A stretch of 64,000 bases of DNA from Ignavibacteriota bacterium (lineage in GTDB: Bacteria; Bacteroidota; Ignavibacteria; UBA10030; UBA6906): assembly GCA_016707525.1 (NCBI GenBank), contig JADJHP010000002.1:194501-258500 (forward strand), written 5' to 3'. Under the pieces are notes generated by a model. It saw only the letters and a program-made list of their open reading frames with translations. It searched no databases and was not told where the DNA came from. This document shows positions 38,330 through 46,787 of the stretch, one piece after another. The position numbers were made by a program, and so were the translations under genes. Every line of letters begins with the position of its first letter. The stretch's first letter is position 1.

Positions 38330-39100
38330 ATGTCACGCGTCATCCTGAAGTCCGCCGGCGACATCGCCCTCATGCGTGAGAGTGGCCGGATCGTGGCAGA
38401 GGTTCTGACCCTGGTGGGATCGCAGATCCGCCCGGGGGTAACGACGCGGGACATGGATGCACTGGCCGAGGATTTCATCCGGAGCCAGGGAGGCCTGCCG
38501 GCCTTCAAAGGATACGGCCCCGACCGCCGGAACAGATTCCCGGCGACGCTGTGTGTGTCGGTGGATGATGTGGTGGTGCACGGCATTCCCGGCAAACAGG
38601 TGCTCGAAGAGGGGCAGATCGTTTCGGTGGATGTCGGCGTGAAGAAGGATGGGTTCTACGGTGATGCGGCCCGGACCTTTCCCGTCGGGAAGATCAGCGA
38701 GGAGAAGCGCAGGCTGTTGCAGGTGACGGAGGCGTCGTTGCACGAGGGGATCCGGCAGGCGCGCGCAGGCAACCATCTCCACGATATCTCCGCAGCGGTT
38801 CAGCGGTGTGCGGAAGCAGCAGGATACGGTGTGGTGCGGGACCTGGTCGGTCACGGTGTTGGGAAGAGTCTGCACGAAGACCCGGCGGTGCCGAACTTCG
38901 GAACGGCGGGAACGGGGATGGTGCTGAAGGCAGGCATGACGCTGGCGATCGAGCCGATGGTGAATGCAGGGACGTATGTGGTGCAGATGGATGATGACGG
39001 TTGGACGGTCCGGACATCGGACGGCAGGCCGTCAGCGCACTTCGAGCATACCGTGGTTATCACGAACGAGGAAGCCGAGATACTGACACGGCATGGCTAA
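38330..39100 (+). CDS. map: Methionine aminopeptidase, type I
   Basis: 256 aa. The five metal ligands of type I MetAP are recognisable: Asp in VSVDVGVKKDGFYGDAARTF (two Asp), His in VGHGVGKSLHEDP, Glu in LAIEPM, Glu in AHFEHTVV. It removes the initiator Met from nascent proteins. adk, often between secY and map, is absent here. The last 8 bp overlap infA. Confidence 0.96.
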   Translation: MSRVILKSAGDIALMRESGRIVAEVLTLVGSQIRPGVTTRDMDALAEDFIRSQGGLPAFKGYGPDRRNRFPATLCVSVDDVVVHGIPGKQVLEEGQIVSVDVGVKKDGFYGDAARTFPVGKISEEKRRLLQVTEASLHEGIRQARAGNHLHDISAAVQRCAEAAGYGVVRDLVGHGVGKSLHEDPAVPNFGTAGTGMVLKAGMTLAIEPMVNAGTYVVQMDDDGWTVRTSDGRPSAHFEHTVVITNEEAEILTRHG

Positions 39101-39311
39101 ACAGGGTCCCATAAAAGTTGACGGCGTCATCACCGACACATTGCCGAACGCGATGTTCAAGGTGAGTCTGGAGAACGGACATACGATCCTGGCCCACATC
39201 TCGGGGAAGATGCGGATGAATTTCATTAAGATCCTGGTGGGTGACAAGGTCACGGTGGAGCTGTCGCCGTACGATCTGTCGAAGGGCCGGATCACGTACA
39301 GGTACAAATAA
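39093..39311 (+). CDS. infA: Translation initiation factor IF-1
   Basis: 72 aa, canonical (KQGPIKVDGVITDTLPNAMFKVSLENGHTILAHISGKMRMNFIKILVGDKVTVELSPYDLSKGRITYRYK; key words GKMRMNFIKILVGDKV, DLSKGRITYRYK). The ATG overlaps the map stop by 8 bp. It binds the A site of the 30S during initiation. Map-infA-rpmJ-rpsM is the common arrangement. Confidence 0.96.
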   Translation: MAKQGPIKVDGVITDTLPNAMFKVSLENGHTILAHISGKMRMNFIKILVGDKVTVELSPYDLSKGRITYRYK

Positions 39312-39329
39312 GGACGGAGCGGACAGGAC

Positions 39330-39443
39330 ATGAAAGTTCGGTCATCCATAAAGAAGATCTGCCGGAACTGCAAGATCATCCGGCGGAAAGGGGTGGTGCG
39401 GGTGATCTGCACCAATCCGAAGCACAAACAGCGTCAAGGCTAA
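39330..39443 (+). CDS. rpmJ: Ribosomal protein bL36, zinc form
   Basis: 37 aa, read directly between infA and rpsM: KVRSSIKKICRNCKIIRRKG, then VVRVICTNPKHKQRQG. The Cys-x2-Cys and Cys-x4-His pattern (CRNC, CTNPKH) is the zinc-binding form. GGACGGAGCGGACAGGAC precedes the ATG. It stabilises the 50S near helix 89. Confidence 0.95.
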   Translation: MKVRSSIKKICRNCKIIRRKGVVRVICTNPKHKQRQG

Positions 39444-39455
39444 AGGAGAACAGGC

Positions 39456-39839
39456 GTGGCTCGTATAGCGGGAATCGACCTGCCCAAGAAGAAGCGTGCA
39501 GAGATCGGTCTGACCTACATCCATGGCATTGGCCACACCACGTCGCGCGCGATCCTTGCGAAGGCGGGAGTGGATGTCAATAAGAAGATCGGTGATCTGA
39601 CGGACGATGAGGTGCAGCGTATCCGCAGCATCATCACGGCCGACCACAAGGTGGAAGGCGCGTTGCGGAGCGAAGTGCAGATGAACATCAAGCGGTTGAT
39701 GGACATCGGTTGCTACCGCGGCATCCGTCACCGTCGCGGGTTGCCGGCACGTGGACAGCGGACGCGCACGAATGCCCGCACACGGAAGGGCCGCCGGAAG
39801 ACGGTCGCAGGGAAGAAGAAAGTCGCAGCCAAGACCTAA
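39456..39839 (+). CDS. rpsM: Ribosomal protein uS13
   Basis: 127 aa, GTG start with AAAGGAGAACAGGC upstream. The sequence ARIAGIDLPKKKRAEIGLTYIHGIG and the C-terminal GCYRGIRHRRGLPARGQRTRTNARTRKGRRKTV (key words RGLPARGQRTRTNARTRKG) are canonical. It contacts the 50S in the head bridge. Confidence 0.96.
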   Translation: MARIAGIDLPKKKRAEIGLTYIHGIGHTTSRAILAKAGVDVNKKIGDLTDDEVQRIRSIITADHKVEGALRSEVQMNIKRLMDIGCYRGIRHRRGLPARGQRTRTNARTRKGRRKTVAGKKKVAAKT

Positions 39840-39873
39840 TAGTTTGTAGAACATTTCAGGTACGGAGGTACGC

Positions 39874-40287
39874 GTGGCAAAATCCACCCCGCAGGGCGGT
39901 TCGAAGGCGGACGTTGTCCGGAAGAAGAAAAAGATCCAGGTCGACGTCAGCGGCAAGGTGTTTGTCAAGGCCACTTTCAACAACGTGATCGTGACGATCA
40001 CGGATGTGTACGGCAACACCATCAGCTGGTCGTCCGCCGGCAAGAACGGGTTCAAGGGTTCGAGGAAGAACACCCCGTTCGCCGCACAGGTGTCAGCGGA
40101 ATCGGCGGCCAAGACTGCGCACGATATGGGGTTGCGGAAGGTGGATGTGTTCGTGAAGGGTCCGGGTTCCGGCCGCGAAGCGGCGATCCGGGCACTCCAG
40201 ACAGCAGGACTCGAAATCGGAAGCATCCGGGACGTAACGCCGATCCCGCATAATGGATGCCGTCCGCCCAAGAGACGCAGAGTATAA
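39874..40287 (+). CDS. rpsK: Ribosomal protein uS11
   Basis: 137 aa, GTG start with ACGGAGGTACGC upstream. The sequence VKATFNNVIVTITDVYGNTISWSSAG (key word TFNNVIVTITD), KGSRKNTPFAAQ, and the C-terminal DVTPIPHNGCRPPKRRRV are canonical. It lines the mRNA path on the platform. Confidence 0.96.
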   Translation: MAKSTPQGGSKADVVRKKKKIQVDVSGKVFVKATFNNVIVTITDVYGNTISWSSAGKNGFKGSRKNTPFAAQVSAESAAKTAHDMGLRKVDVFVKGPGSGREAAIRALQTAGLEIGSIRDVTPIPHNGCRPPKRRRV

Positions 40288-40303
40288 CGCAGGAAGGACG
40301 TTT

Positions 40304-40933
40304 ATGGCAAGGTATACCGATCCCAGCTGCAGGTTGTGCCGTCGCGAGCGGCAGAAGCTGTTCCTCAAAGGGACGAAGTGCTACACCGAGAAGTGCCCCG
40401 TAGAGCGCCGCGCATTCCCGCCCGGCCAGCACGGGCAATCCCGCCGCCAGAAGGTTTCGGAATACGGCGTGCAGCTGCGCGAGAAGCAGAAGGTGCGCCG
40501 GATGTACGGTCTCCAGGAGACCCAGTTCCGGAACACCTTTGCGAAGGCGCTCAAGCAGACCGGCCGTACCGGCGAGCTGCTGGTGAAGCTGTTGGAGCGC
40601 CGTCTGGACAACGTGGTGTACCGGCTCGGCCTGGCGCCGTCGCGCAAAGCCGCGCGCCAGCTCGTGGTGCACGGACATTTCACGGTGAACAACACGCCCG
40701 TGGACATTCCGTCGTACCTGCTGAAGGCCGGTGATGTCGTGAAGGTGTGTGACAAGGCCAAGAAGATGGAAGTGCTGCACTCCTCCATGAAGCGCATGAA
40801 GGATACGGCGATGCTTCCGTGGCTCAGCCTGGACAAGGCGACGATGACCGGAACGTTCCTGAACGTGCCGGAACGCGCCGACATCCCGCTTAACGCCGAC
40901 GAACAGTTGATCGTCGAATTGTACTCGAAGTAA
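40304..40933 (+). CDS. rpsD: Ribosomal protein uS4, zinc-binding form
   Basis: 209 aa from the ATG at 40304 with AGGAAGGACG upstream. Four Cys near the N-terminus (CRLC, then CYTEKC) indicate a zinc-binding S4. The RNA-binding S4 domain (ERRLDNVVYRLGLAPSRKAARQLVVHGHFTVN; key words RLDNVVYRLG, ARQLVVHGH) is intact. It initiates 30S assembly and represses the alpha operon in E. coli. Confidence 0.96.
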   Translation: MARYTDPSCRLCRRERQKLFLKGTKCYTEKCPVERRAFPPGQHGQSRRQKVSEYGVQLREKQKVRRMYGLQETQFRNTFAKALKQTGRTGELLVKLLERRLDNVVYRLGLAPSRKAARQLVVHGHFTVNNTPVDIPSYLLKAGDVVKVCDKAKKMEVLHSSMKRMKDTAMLPWLSLDKATMTGTFLNVPERADIPLNADEQLIVELYSK

Positions 40934-40960
40934 GTGACAGTCACAGAGGGTGACAAGACC

Positions 40961-41947
40961 ATGACCATCGGAACACTCCAGATGCCGGAGAAGATTCACC
41001 TGGACGAAGCGTCCCATACGCCGACGTTCGGCCGCTTCATCGTCCAGCCCCTCGAACGAGGGTTCGGTGTCACCATCGGCAACTCGATGCGGCGCGTGCT
41101 CCTCTCGTCGCTCCCGGGGTATGCCATCACGGCTTTCCGTGTGGACGGCGTCGCCCACGAATTCTCCTCCATCCCCGGCGTTGTCGAGGATGTGCCGGAG
41201 GTCGTGCTGAACATGAAGCAAGTCCGCATGAAAATGGTCAATAAAAAGACCAACCGTGTGGTGGTGCCCGTGAAGGGCCCGCTCGAACTGACGGCGGGAG
41301 AGATCCAGAAGGCCTCGCCGGATATCGAGATCCTGAATCCGTCGCTGCATATCGCGACGCTGAACGCCGACGCGCAGTTCGAGATCGAACTCCGTATCGG
41401 CCGGGGCGTGGGGTATGTGGTGGCGGAAGAGAACAAGACGCCGGACCAGCCCCTGGGCGTCATCCCGATCGATGCCACGTTCACGCCGATCACGAACGTG
41501 CGCTATTTCGTCGAGACCACGCGTGTGGGCCAGCAGACGGACTATGAGAAGCTGACGATCGAGGTGGAGACCGACGGGTCCGTGACGTCCGAAGACGCCA
41601 TGGCCTATGCCGGCAAGATCCTGCGCGATCACATCCAGCTCTTCATCAACTTCGACATCGAACCCGAAGCACCGAAGGAGGAGTCCGCACAGGACGCCGA
41701 GTTCCAGCGCGTGCGTAAGGTGCTCATGACCCCGGTCGATGAGCTCGAACTGTCCGTCCGCTCGCACAACTGCCTCCGTGCGGCGAACATCAAGACGATC
41801 GCCGACCTGGTGCGGCGTGATGAAGGTGAACTGTTGAAGTTCCGGAACTTCGGCCGCAAATCACTGGCCGAGCTTTCGGAGATCGTCGAGGCCGAGCATC
41901 TGACGTTCGGCATGGACGTGGACAAGTATCTCAAAGACACAGAGTGA
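40961..41947 (+). CDS. rpoA: DNA-directed RNA polymerase subunit alpha
   Basis: 328 aa from the ATG at 40961, preceded by AGAGGGTGAC; a GTG at 40934 is the alternative. The N-terminal dimerisation domain (FIVQPLERGFGVTIGNSMRRVLLSSLPG; key words GFGVTIGNSMRRVLLSS) and the C-terminal domain (LELSVRSHNCLRAANIKTIADLV, KFRNFGRKSLAEL; the helix-hairpin-helix that binds UP elements) are complete. It lies between rpsD and rplQ as in most bacteria. Confidence 0.97.
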   Translation: MTIGTLQMPEKIHLDEASHTPTFGRFIVQPLERGFGVTIGNSMRRVLLSSLPGYAITAFRVDGVAHEFSSIPGVVEDVPEVVLNMKQVRMKMVNKKTNRVVVPVKGPLELTAGEIQKASPDIEILNPSLHIATLNADAQFEIELRIGRGVGYVVAEENKTPDQPLGVIPIDATFTPITNVRYFVETTRVGQQTDYEKLTIEVETDGSVTSEDAMAYAGKILRDHIQLFINFDIEPEAPKEESAQDAEFQRVRKVLMTPVDELELSVRSHNCLRAANIKTIADLVRRDEGELLKFRNFGRKSLAELSEIVEAEHLTFGMDVDKYLKDTE

Positions 41948-41972
41948 TCTGATCATCTAGCGGACGACCATT

Positions 41973-42548
41973 ATGCGACATCGTAAATCAGGCCGTAAAC
42001 TCAAACGCACAGCGAGCCACCGTCGGGCGACCCTCAATGCCCTGGCGACGGCCTTGCTCCGTCACAAGCGGATCCATACCACCATTGCCAAGGCGAAAGA
42101 GACCCGCATGGTGGTGGAGAAGATGATCACGCGTGCGAAGAATGCCCGCAAGGCGGATGCATCCGCGGCGAACGTGGGTGCATCATCGGAACGCGCGAAG
42201 AAGTTCATCGAAGCCGGCGGGCATGCGCGCCGCGAAGTGGCCCGTCACATCAAGGACCGCGCCGTGGTCGCCGAACTGTTCGATGTCATCGCCGAAAAGG
42301 TGGCGAGCCGTCCGGGTGGATACACCCGGATCCTGAAGCTCGGCCAGCGCTACGGTGATGCCGCCGAGATGGCGGTGATCGAGCTGGTGGACTTCAACGT
42401 CGGGCAGGAGCCCGCAGCGAAGAAGGCCGAGAAACCGGCAAAGAAAACGACGCCCAAAAAGAAGGCCCCGAAGAAGACGAAGGGTGACGCGTCGGCGAAA
42501 GCCGAAGCCGCCACCCCGGCCGGGTCCTCCGCACCTGCAGCGCAGTAA
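41973..42548 (+). CDS. rplQ: Ribosomal protein bL17 with Lys/Ala-rich tail
   Basis: 191 aa against about 120-160 in most bacteria. The core (MRHRKSGRKLKRTASHRRATLNALATALLRHKRI; key words RTASHRRATL, ARREVARHIKD-like) is canonical. Residues from about 146 are a Lys/Ala/Pro/Thr-rich tail, like the tails of uL22 and the head of uL5 in the same operon. The last gene of the r-protein run; engB follows after 23 bp. Confidence 0.94.
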   Translation: MRHRKSGRKLKRTASHRRATLNALATALLRHKRIHTTIAKAKETRMVVEKMITRAKNARKADASAANVGASSERAKKFIEAGGHARREVARHIKDRAVVAELFDVIAEKVASRPGGYTRILKLGQRYGDAAEMAVIELVDFNVGQEPAAKKAEKPAKKTTPKKKAPKKTKGDASAKAEAATPAGSSAPAAQ

Positions 42549-42571
42549 CGCTTCCCTTCGTTCCTTCGCGT

Positions 42572-43195
42572 ATGAAAATTGGATCGGCTGAATTTGTTCT
42601 GGGAGCTGTGAACCTCCGGCAGCTCCCCCGGGACGGAGCCAGGGAAGTCGCCTTCCTTGGTCGCTCCAATGTCGGTAAATCCTCCTTCATCAATAAGCTG
42701 TGCAACCGCAAATCTCTTGCGCGTTCCAGCGCGGATCCGGGCAAAACGCGCGAGATGAATTACTACCTCGTCAACGGTGAATTCTACTTCGTGGACCTGC
42801 CCGGCTACGGCTATGCACGCCTCCCCGAACAGATACGCTCCAGCTGGGGCAAACTCATCGAGCAGTATCTCAAGAGCCGCACCCAGCTTTCCCTCGTCCT
42901 CCAGCTTGTGGATGCCCGTCACGAACCGACGGAACTGGACCTGATGATGGTCGGGTGGCTGGACTATTACGAGATCCCGTTCCTCATCGCACTGACCAAG
43001 GCGGACAAGCTTCCTTCCAGCAAGATGCCGCGGATCGTGCAGGCTGCGCGTGATACGTTCGCACGGTTCTCCTACTGCCGCGATGTGCTTCCGTTCTCTT
43101 CGGTCAGCGGACTCGGAAAACCCGAGGTCGTGAAGATCATTGGAGATCATCTGCAGACCCCTCCGGACCAGGTGCGGAAGACCGGCTCCCGCTAG
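42572..43195 (+). CDS. engB: Ribosome biogenesis GTPase EngB (YsxC/YihA)
   Basis: 207 aa. G1 GRSNVGKSSFIN (residues about 30-41), G2 region PGKTREMNYY, G3 DLPGYGYA, G4 TKADKL and G5 FSSVSG are intact, with the short family-specific C-terminus. It is an essential GTPase in 50S maturation. Placement just after rplQ fits a translation context; it may be cotranscribed with the alpha operon. Confidence 0.96.
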   Translation: MKIGSAEFVLGAVNLRQLPRDGAREVAFLGRSNVGKSSFINKLCNRKSLARSSADPGKTREMNYYLVNGEFYFVDLPGYGYARLPEQIRSSWGKLIEQYLKSRTQLSLVLQLVDARHEPTELDLMMVGWLDYYEIPFLIALTKADKLPSSKMPRIVQAARDTFARFSYCRDVLPFSSVSGLGKPEVVKIIGDHLQTPPDQVRKTGSR

Positions 43196-43454
43196 GGATC
43201 CCGATCACCCCGGCGCCTCTCTCGCTCGCGTGCCAGGTCGCCATTTTCCACGAAGAACAGGCCCAGGACTGTGACAGGCGGGCGGATGATCGCTTCACGC
43301 TTGTGAAGATCGCGGTCCGGGGACCATATCGTTCCGTTCGCGCGAAGCGGTGAACGCGGCACCCTGCCGCGGTCTTCTATTATAATGACCGCAGACGGTT
43401 TGACGGTGCAGAAGTGAGAATGCGATGAAATACGCCACAATTTCCTTCAAACAC

Positions 43455-43483
43455 TTGACAAACACAACACGCCTATTTATATT
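43455..43483 (+). promoter_or_regulatory. Near-consensus promoter of the TonB/PorV operon
   Basis: TTGACA (43455-43460) and TATATT (43478-43483) with a 17-bp spacer, inside an AT-rich island. If used, transcription starts near 43490 and leaves a leader of about 345 nt before the TonB receptor ATG. Confidence 0.75.
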
Positions 43484-43701
43484 AACACACCACCAACGTA
43501 CTGCCAACCCCAGAATCGGCAATTCCACTCACAAGTAGGAGACGCCCCGGCAACGTTCGATACACTTTTCATCTGTCTTACCGTAGTATCCCCGTGCGCG
43601 TGATCGATTCTCGATCGATGTCCAGACGGACATGATCAGCACACTTCCAGCTGTACGGCCTCGTTCAGAAGAGCAGTGACACCGCGGTGTGTACGACCGC
43701 C

Positions 43702-43724
43702 AGGAGCCTGCTCCTTTTCAGGAG
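43702..43724 (+). promoter_or_regulatory. Mutually exclusive hairpins in the TonB leader
   Basis: AGGAG-CCTG-CTCCT (43702-43715) followed by TTT can instead yield its CTCC arm to the later GGAG (43721-43724) around a TTTTCA loop. Such overlap is what attenuators look like, but both stems are short. Confidence 0.3.
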
Positions 43725-43835
43725 ACCATAATCCTCATCGAGTGTGATGCCGGTCATGGCGCCATGCCGACAACGGGGGAATAATTTGCAGTAACCGCTA
43801 TTGTTTTTCCAGCCAATACAACAAGGAGGCACAAT

Positions 43836-46769
43836 ATGCAACGTAAGCTCTTCATGGCTCTACTCGTCGCAGCCTTCGTACCCGCACTTGTCCTGGCATC
43901 AGGCAAGTTCAAAGGGAAGGTCACGGACGCGGGCACGGGAGAACCTCTGGTAGGAGCAAACGTTGTTATCGTCGGGACCCAGATGGGTGCGGCGACCAAC
44001 GTTTACGGCGAGTTCGCTATCCTCAACGTTCCTGCCGGTACGTATACGCTTCGTGCGATGTACGTCGGCTATCAGGCCATCACCATTTCCAATCTGCGCG
44101 TCAGCAATGATCTGACGACGGACGCGAACTTCCAGTTGCCGAGTGAAGGCGTGACCGTGGGCGTGGTGGAGATCGTGGCGGAACGTCCGCTCGTGAATAA
44201 GAATGCAACGAACGCAGTACGGATCATCGACAGTGAGTTCTTCGAGAAGATCCCTGCCCGCGGTTTGAATGCAGCCATCCAGACCCAGCCCGGCGTCGTC
44301 ATTCAGAATGGCAACGTGTACATCCGCGGCGGTCGTGCGGATGAGGTCGGGTACTCGATCGAAGGCGTGCCGGTGAACGATGCGTTGTTCGGTGGCCGCG
44401 CTGTCAGCATCACGGCAGAAGCCCTCGAGCAGGTCCAGGTCCAGGCCGGCGGTTTCAATGCCGAGTACGGCGGGGCCAACGCTGGTCTCGTGCAGTCCCA
44501 GTTGCGCACCGGTAACCAGGATCAGTGGAAGATGACCCTCCTTGGTGAGACCGATCGCTTCATGGGCCTCAACAAGGCAAAGAAGCTTGGGACGTATTCC
44601 TACGGCTACGGCGATGCAACTGCCACCTTCGGCGGACCGGTCTTCAGCAACAAGATCCGCTTCTTCGGTAGCGCGCAGGCAACGTACCTGGGTGACCCCT
44701 CCGTGTCCGTCCGCAGCCCGTATGATTTCTCCGGGGCCAATGCGGTCATCACGGATCCCGTCATCTCGGCTGCTCATCGGACAGCAAGTCGTGACACGCT
44801 GGACATCGTCCTTCCCGGCGGCAACGCGCTCGGCGGCTACAACCGCGCGCTCGTCGGATCGGCCACCCTGCTCTTCGACCTGACCCCCATTCAGGTCCGC
44901 GTTGCGGGGTCCTACTCTGTGACGAAGTCCCAGAACCAGACGACACTGGCGAACCTGTTCAACCAGGATCGTCTCCCGATCAACACCGCGAAGAACGGTT
45001 TCGGCAATTTGAAGATCTCCCATGTGATCTCGCCGACCATGTTCTATGAGGCGAACATCGATTTCACGACCAACAGCTTCCGCACGGAAGATCCGCATTT
45101 CCTCGACAACATCTATGCGTATGGCGATTCTGCCGCGAACGCAGCCCTGGGCTACCAGCTCCAGTCGAACTCCCTCAACTATGGCCAGTACCAGTTGTGG
45201 GGTGGTGCCTTCGCGCTGAACCAGCCGGGCACGCAGGTGGCCGGGTTCGCGCGCCGCATCCAGACCTCGTTGGGCGGCCGTTTGGACTTCACGTCCCAGA
45301 TGAAGTCGCATGAGGTCAAGGTCGGTGGTTCATACCAGCGCTATACCATCCGCAACTACGATCCGAGCGGGGAGCTTTCCTGGTACCGCCTGAGAGAGGA
45401 AGCCGCTTCCCCCGAGGAGTTGGAGCAGACCCTGATGAAGATCGGTGGCACGGGTGCCAACACCTATGGCTACGATGTGTTCGGCAACGAGATCAGCAGC
45501 GACGAGATCGGGGCCGATGGCTCCCTCCTGAATCTTGCGCCCCGCAAACCGGTGTTTGCGGCTGCCTACATCCAGGACAAGATCGAGCTCGAGGATATCA
45601 TCCTGAACATCGGTCTGCGCTATGACCTCATCAATCCTGACAGCAAGGAAGTCTCGGATCCGTCCCGCCTCGGGTTCACGGGTACCGATTTCATCCTCGC
45701 CAGCGATGTTATCGCGACAGAGAAGACCAGCCAGATCAGCCCGCGCCTCGGATTCAGCTTCCCGGTGACGGACCGCACGGTCTTCCACGCACAGTATGGC
45801 AAGTTCATCCAGCAGACCCAGTTGCGCGACTCCTACCTCGGTGCCTCGCAGATGGCCGGTATCATCAAGGGCGGTTTCTTCGTCCAGGGTACCTGGGGCT
45901 GGGGTCTGAAGCCGACGAAGACCACGCAGTACGAAGTGGGCTTCTCGCAGCAGATCGCGGATTTCGCATCGTTCGATATCAACGCATTCTATCGTGACAT
46001 TCAGGATCAGGTTGCGTGGACGAACGTTGCACCGGCAGCCGGCACCGCCCTGCAGAACTACGGTATCCTTGTGAACCGTGACTTCTCGACGGCCCGTGGT
46101 CTCGAGGTGAAGATCAATGTTCGCCGCGTGAACCGCATCTCTGCACAGATGTCCTACACATTCTCGAACGTCAGTACCACCGGTTCGAACACTGCCAGCA
46201 CCGCTGGCCTGTGGTCGGCTGGCTCGGTGGTGTCGTTGCCGCACTACACGTTCCCGGCGGACTGGAATCAGACGCACCGTGGTTCGGTGTTGTTCGACTA
46301 CCGGTTCGGCAAGAACGACGGCGGTGCGATCCTCGAACGCCTCGGCCTGAACCTCTGGCTGAATTTCAACAGCGGCCACGCCTTCACGCGCGTCATTGCG
46401 CAGCAGCGCGGTTCCGTCCCGGGCGACCCCCGCTTCCGCATCCCGGTCGAACCGATCGGTGCCTCGACGACACCGTGGTACTTCCAGCTTGATGCACGTC
46501 TGGACAAGAGCTTCTCCGTTGGTCCGCTCGATCTGAACGTGTACCTGTATGTGATCAACGTGCTTGGCACGCTCAATCCGGTGAACGCGTTCTTCCGGAC
46601 GGGTGACCCGGCTGACGACGGCTGGTTCTCGACCGAAGGTGGACGCGCGGACGCGCTGTCCAACGGTCCGCAGTATGTCGACTTCTGGCGTCAGACGACC
46701 CTTGGTGACAACTCCGGAAACTACGGTCCGCCGCGGCAGATCCGCTTCGGATTGAGACTTGATTACTAA
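43836..46769 (+). CDS. TonB-dependent receptor with carboxypeptidase-regulatory domain
   Basis: 977 aa with AAGGAGGCACAAT before the ATG. Residues 1-22 are a signal peptide. Residues about 24-108 are a carboxypeptidase-D regulatory-like Ig domain (GKVTDAGTGEPLVGANVVIVGT, GEFAILNVPAGTYTLRA). The plug domain follows (about 120-240; QPGVVIQNGNVYIRGGRADEVGYSIEGVPVND, key words VYIRGGRADEV). The rest is a 22-strand barrel ending in FGLRLDY. No clear TonB box was seen. No SusD follows; a sorting-domain protein does. The transported ligand is unknown. Confidence 0.92.
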   Translation: MQRKLFMALLVAAFVPALVLASGKFKGKVTDAGTGEPLVGANVVIVGTQMGAATNVYGEFAILNVPAGTYTLRAMYVGYQAITISNLRVSNDLTTDANFQLPSEGVTVGVVEIVAERPLVNKNATNAVRIIDSEFFEKIPARGLNAAIQTQPGVVIQNGNVYIRGGRADEVGYSIEGVPVNDALFGGRAVSITAEALEQVQVQAGGFNAEYGGANAGLVQSQLRTGNQDQWKMTLLGETDRFMGLNKAKKLGTYSYGYGDATATFGGPVFSNKIRFFGSAQATYLGDPSVSVRSPYDFSGANAVITDPVISAAHRTASRDTLDIVLPGGNALGGYNRALVGSATLLFDLTPIQVRVAGSYSVTKSQNQTTLANLFNQDRLPINTAKNGFGNLKISHVISPTMFYEANIDFTTNSFRTEDPHFLDNIYAYGDSAANAALGYQLQSNSLNYGQYQLWGGAFALNQPGTQVAGFARRIQTSLGGRLDFTSQMKSHEVKVGGSYQRYTIRNYDPSGELSWYRLREEAASPEELEQTLMKIGGTGANTYGYDVFGNEISSDEIGADGSLLNLAPRKPVFAAAYIQDKIELEDIILNIGLRYDLINPDSKEVSDPSRLGFTGTDFILASDVIATEKTSQISPRLGFSFPVTDRTVFHAQYGKFIQQTQLRDSYLGASQMAGIIKGGFFVQGTWGWGLKPTKTTQYEVGFSQQIADFASFDINAFYRDIQDQVAWTNVAPAAGTALQNYGILVNRDFSTARGLEVKINVRRVNRISAQMSYTFSNVSTTGSNTASTAGLWSAGSVVSLPHYTFPADWNQTHRGSVLFDYRFGKNDGGAILERLGLNLWLNFNSGHAFTRVIAQQRGSVPGDPRFRIPVEPIGASTTPWYFQLDARLDKSFSVGPLDLNVYLYVINVLGTLNPVNAFFRTGDPADDGWFSTEGGRADALSNGPQYVDFWRQTTLGDNSGNYGPPRQIRFGLRLDY

Positions 46770-46787
46770 TACCTAGGAGGATCTCCG

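Larger units (their letters stand above)
43196..43835 (+). other. 640-bp intergenic region before the TonB receptor
   Basis: No convincing gene. Small minus-strand open frames (43192-43440, 43295-43528) lack recognisable similarity or ribosome-binding sites. The region holds a near-consensus promoter at 43455-43483 and about 345 nt of presumed leader with several hairpins: GATCGA-TTC-TCGATC (about 43600-43615), GTCC-AGAC-GGAC nearby, and the competing hairpins at 43702-43724. An AT-rich island surrounds the promoter. AAGGAGG at the end serves the TonB receptor gene. Confidence 0.7.

Noticed and set aside
43192..43528. Two small minus-strand frames in the 640-bp intergenic region
   Set aside because: No ribosome-binding sites or recognisable similarity, and they overlap the promoter region of the TonB operon.
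43700..43740. Resemblance to the B12-box of cobalamin riboswitches (CAGGAGACC) in the TonB leader
   Set aside because: Only nine bases match; the other conserved elements of a cobalamin riboswitch were not found.
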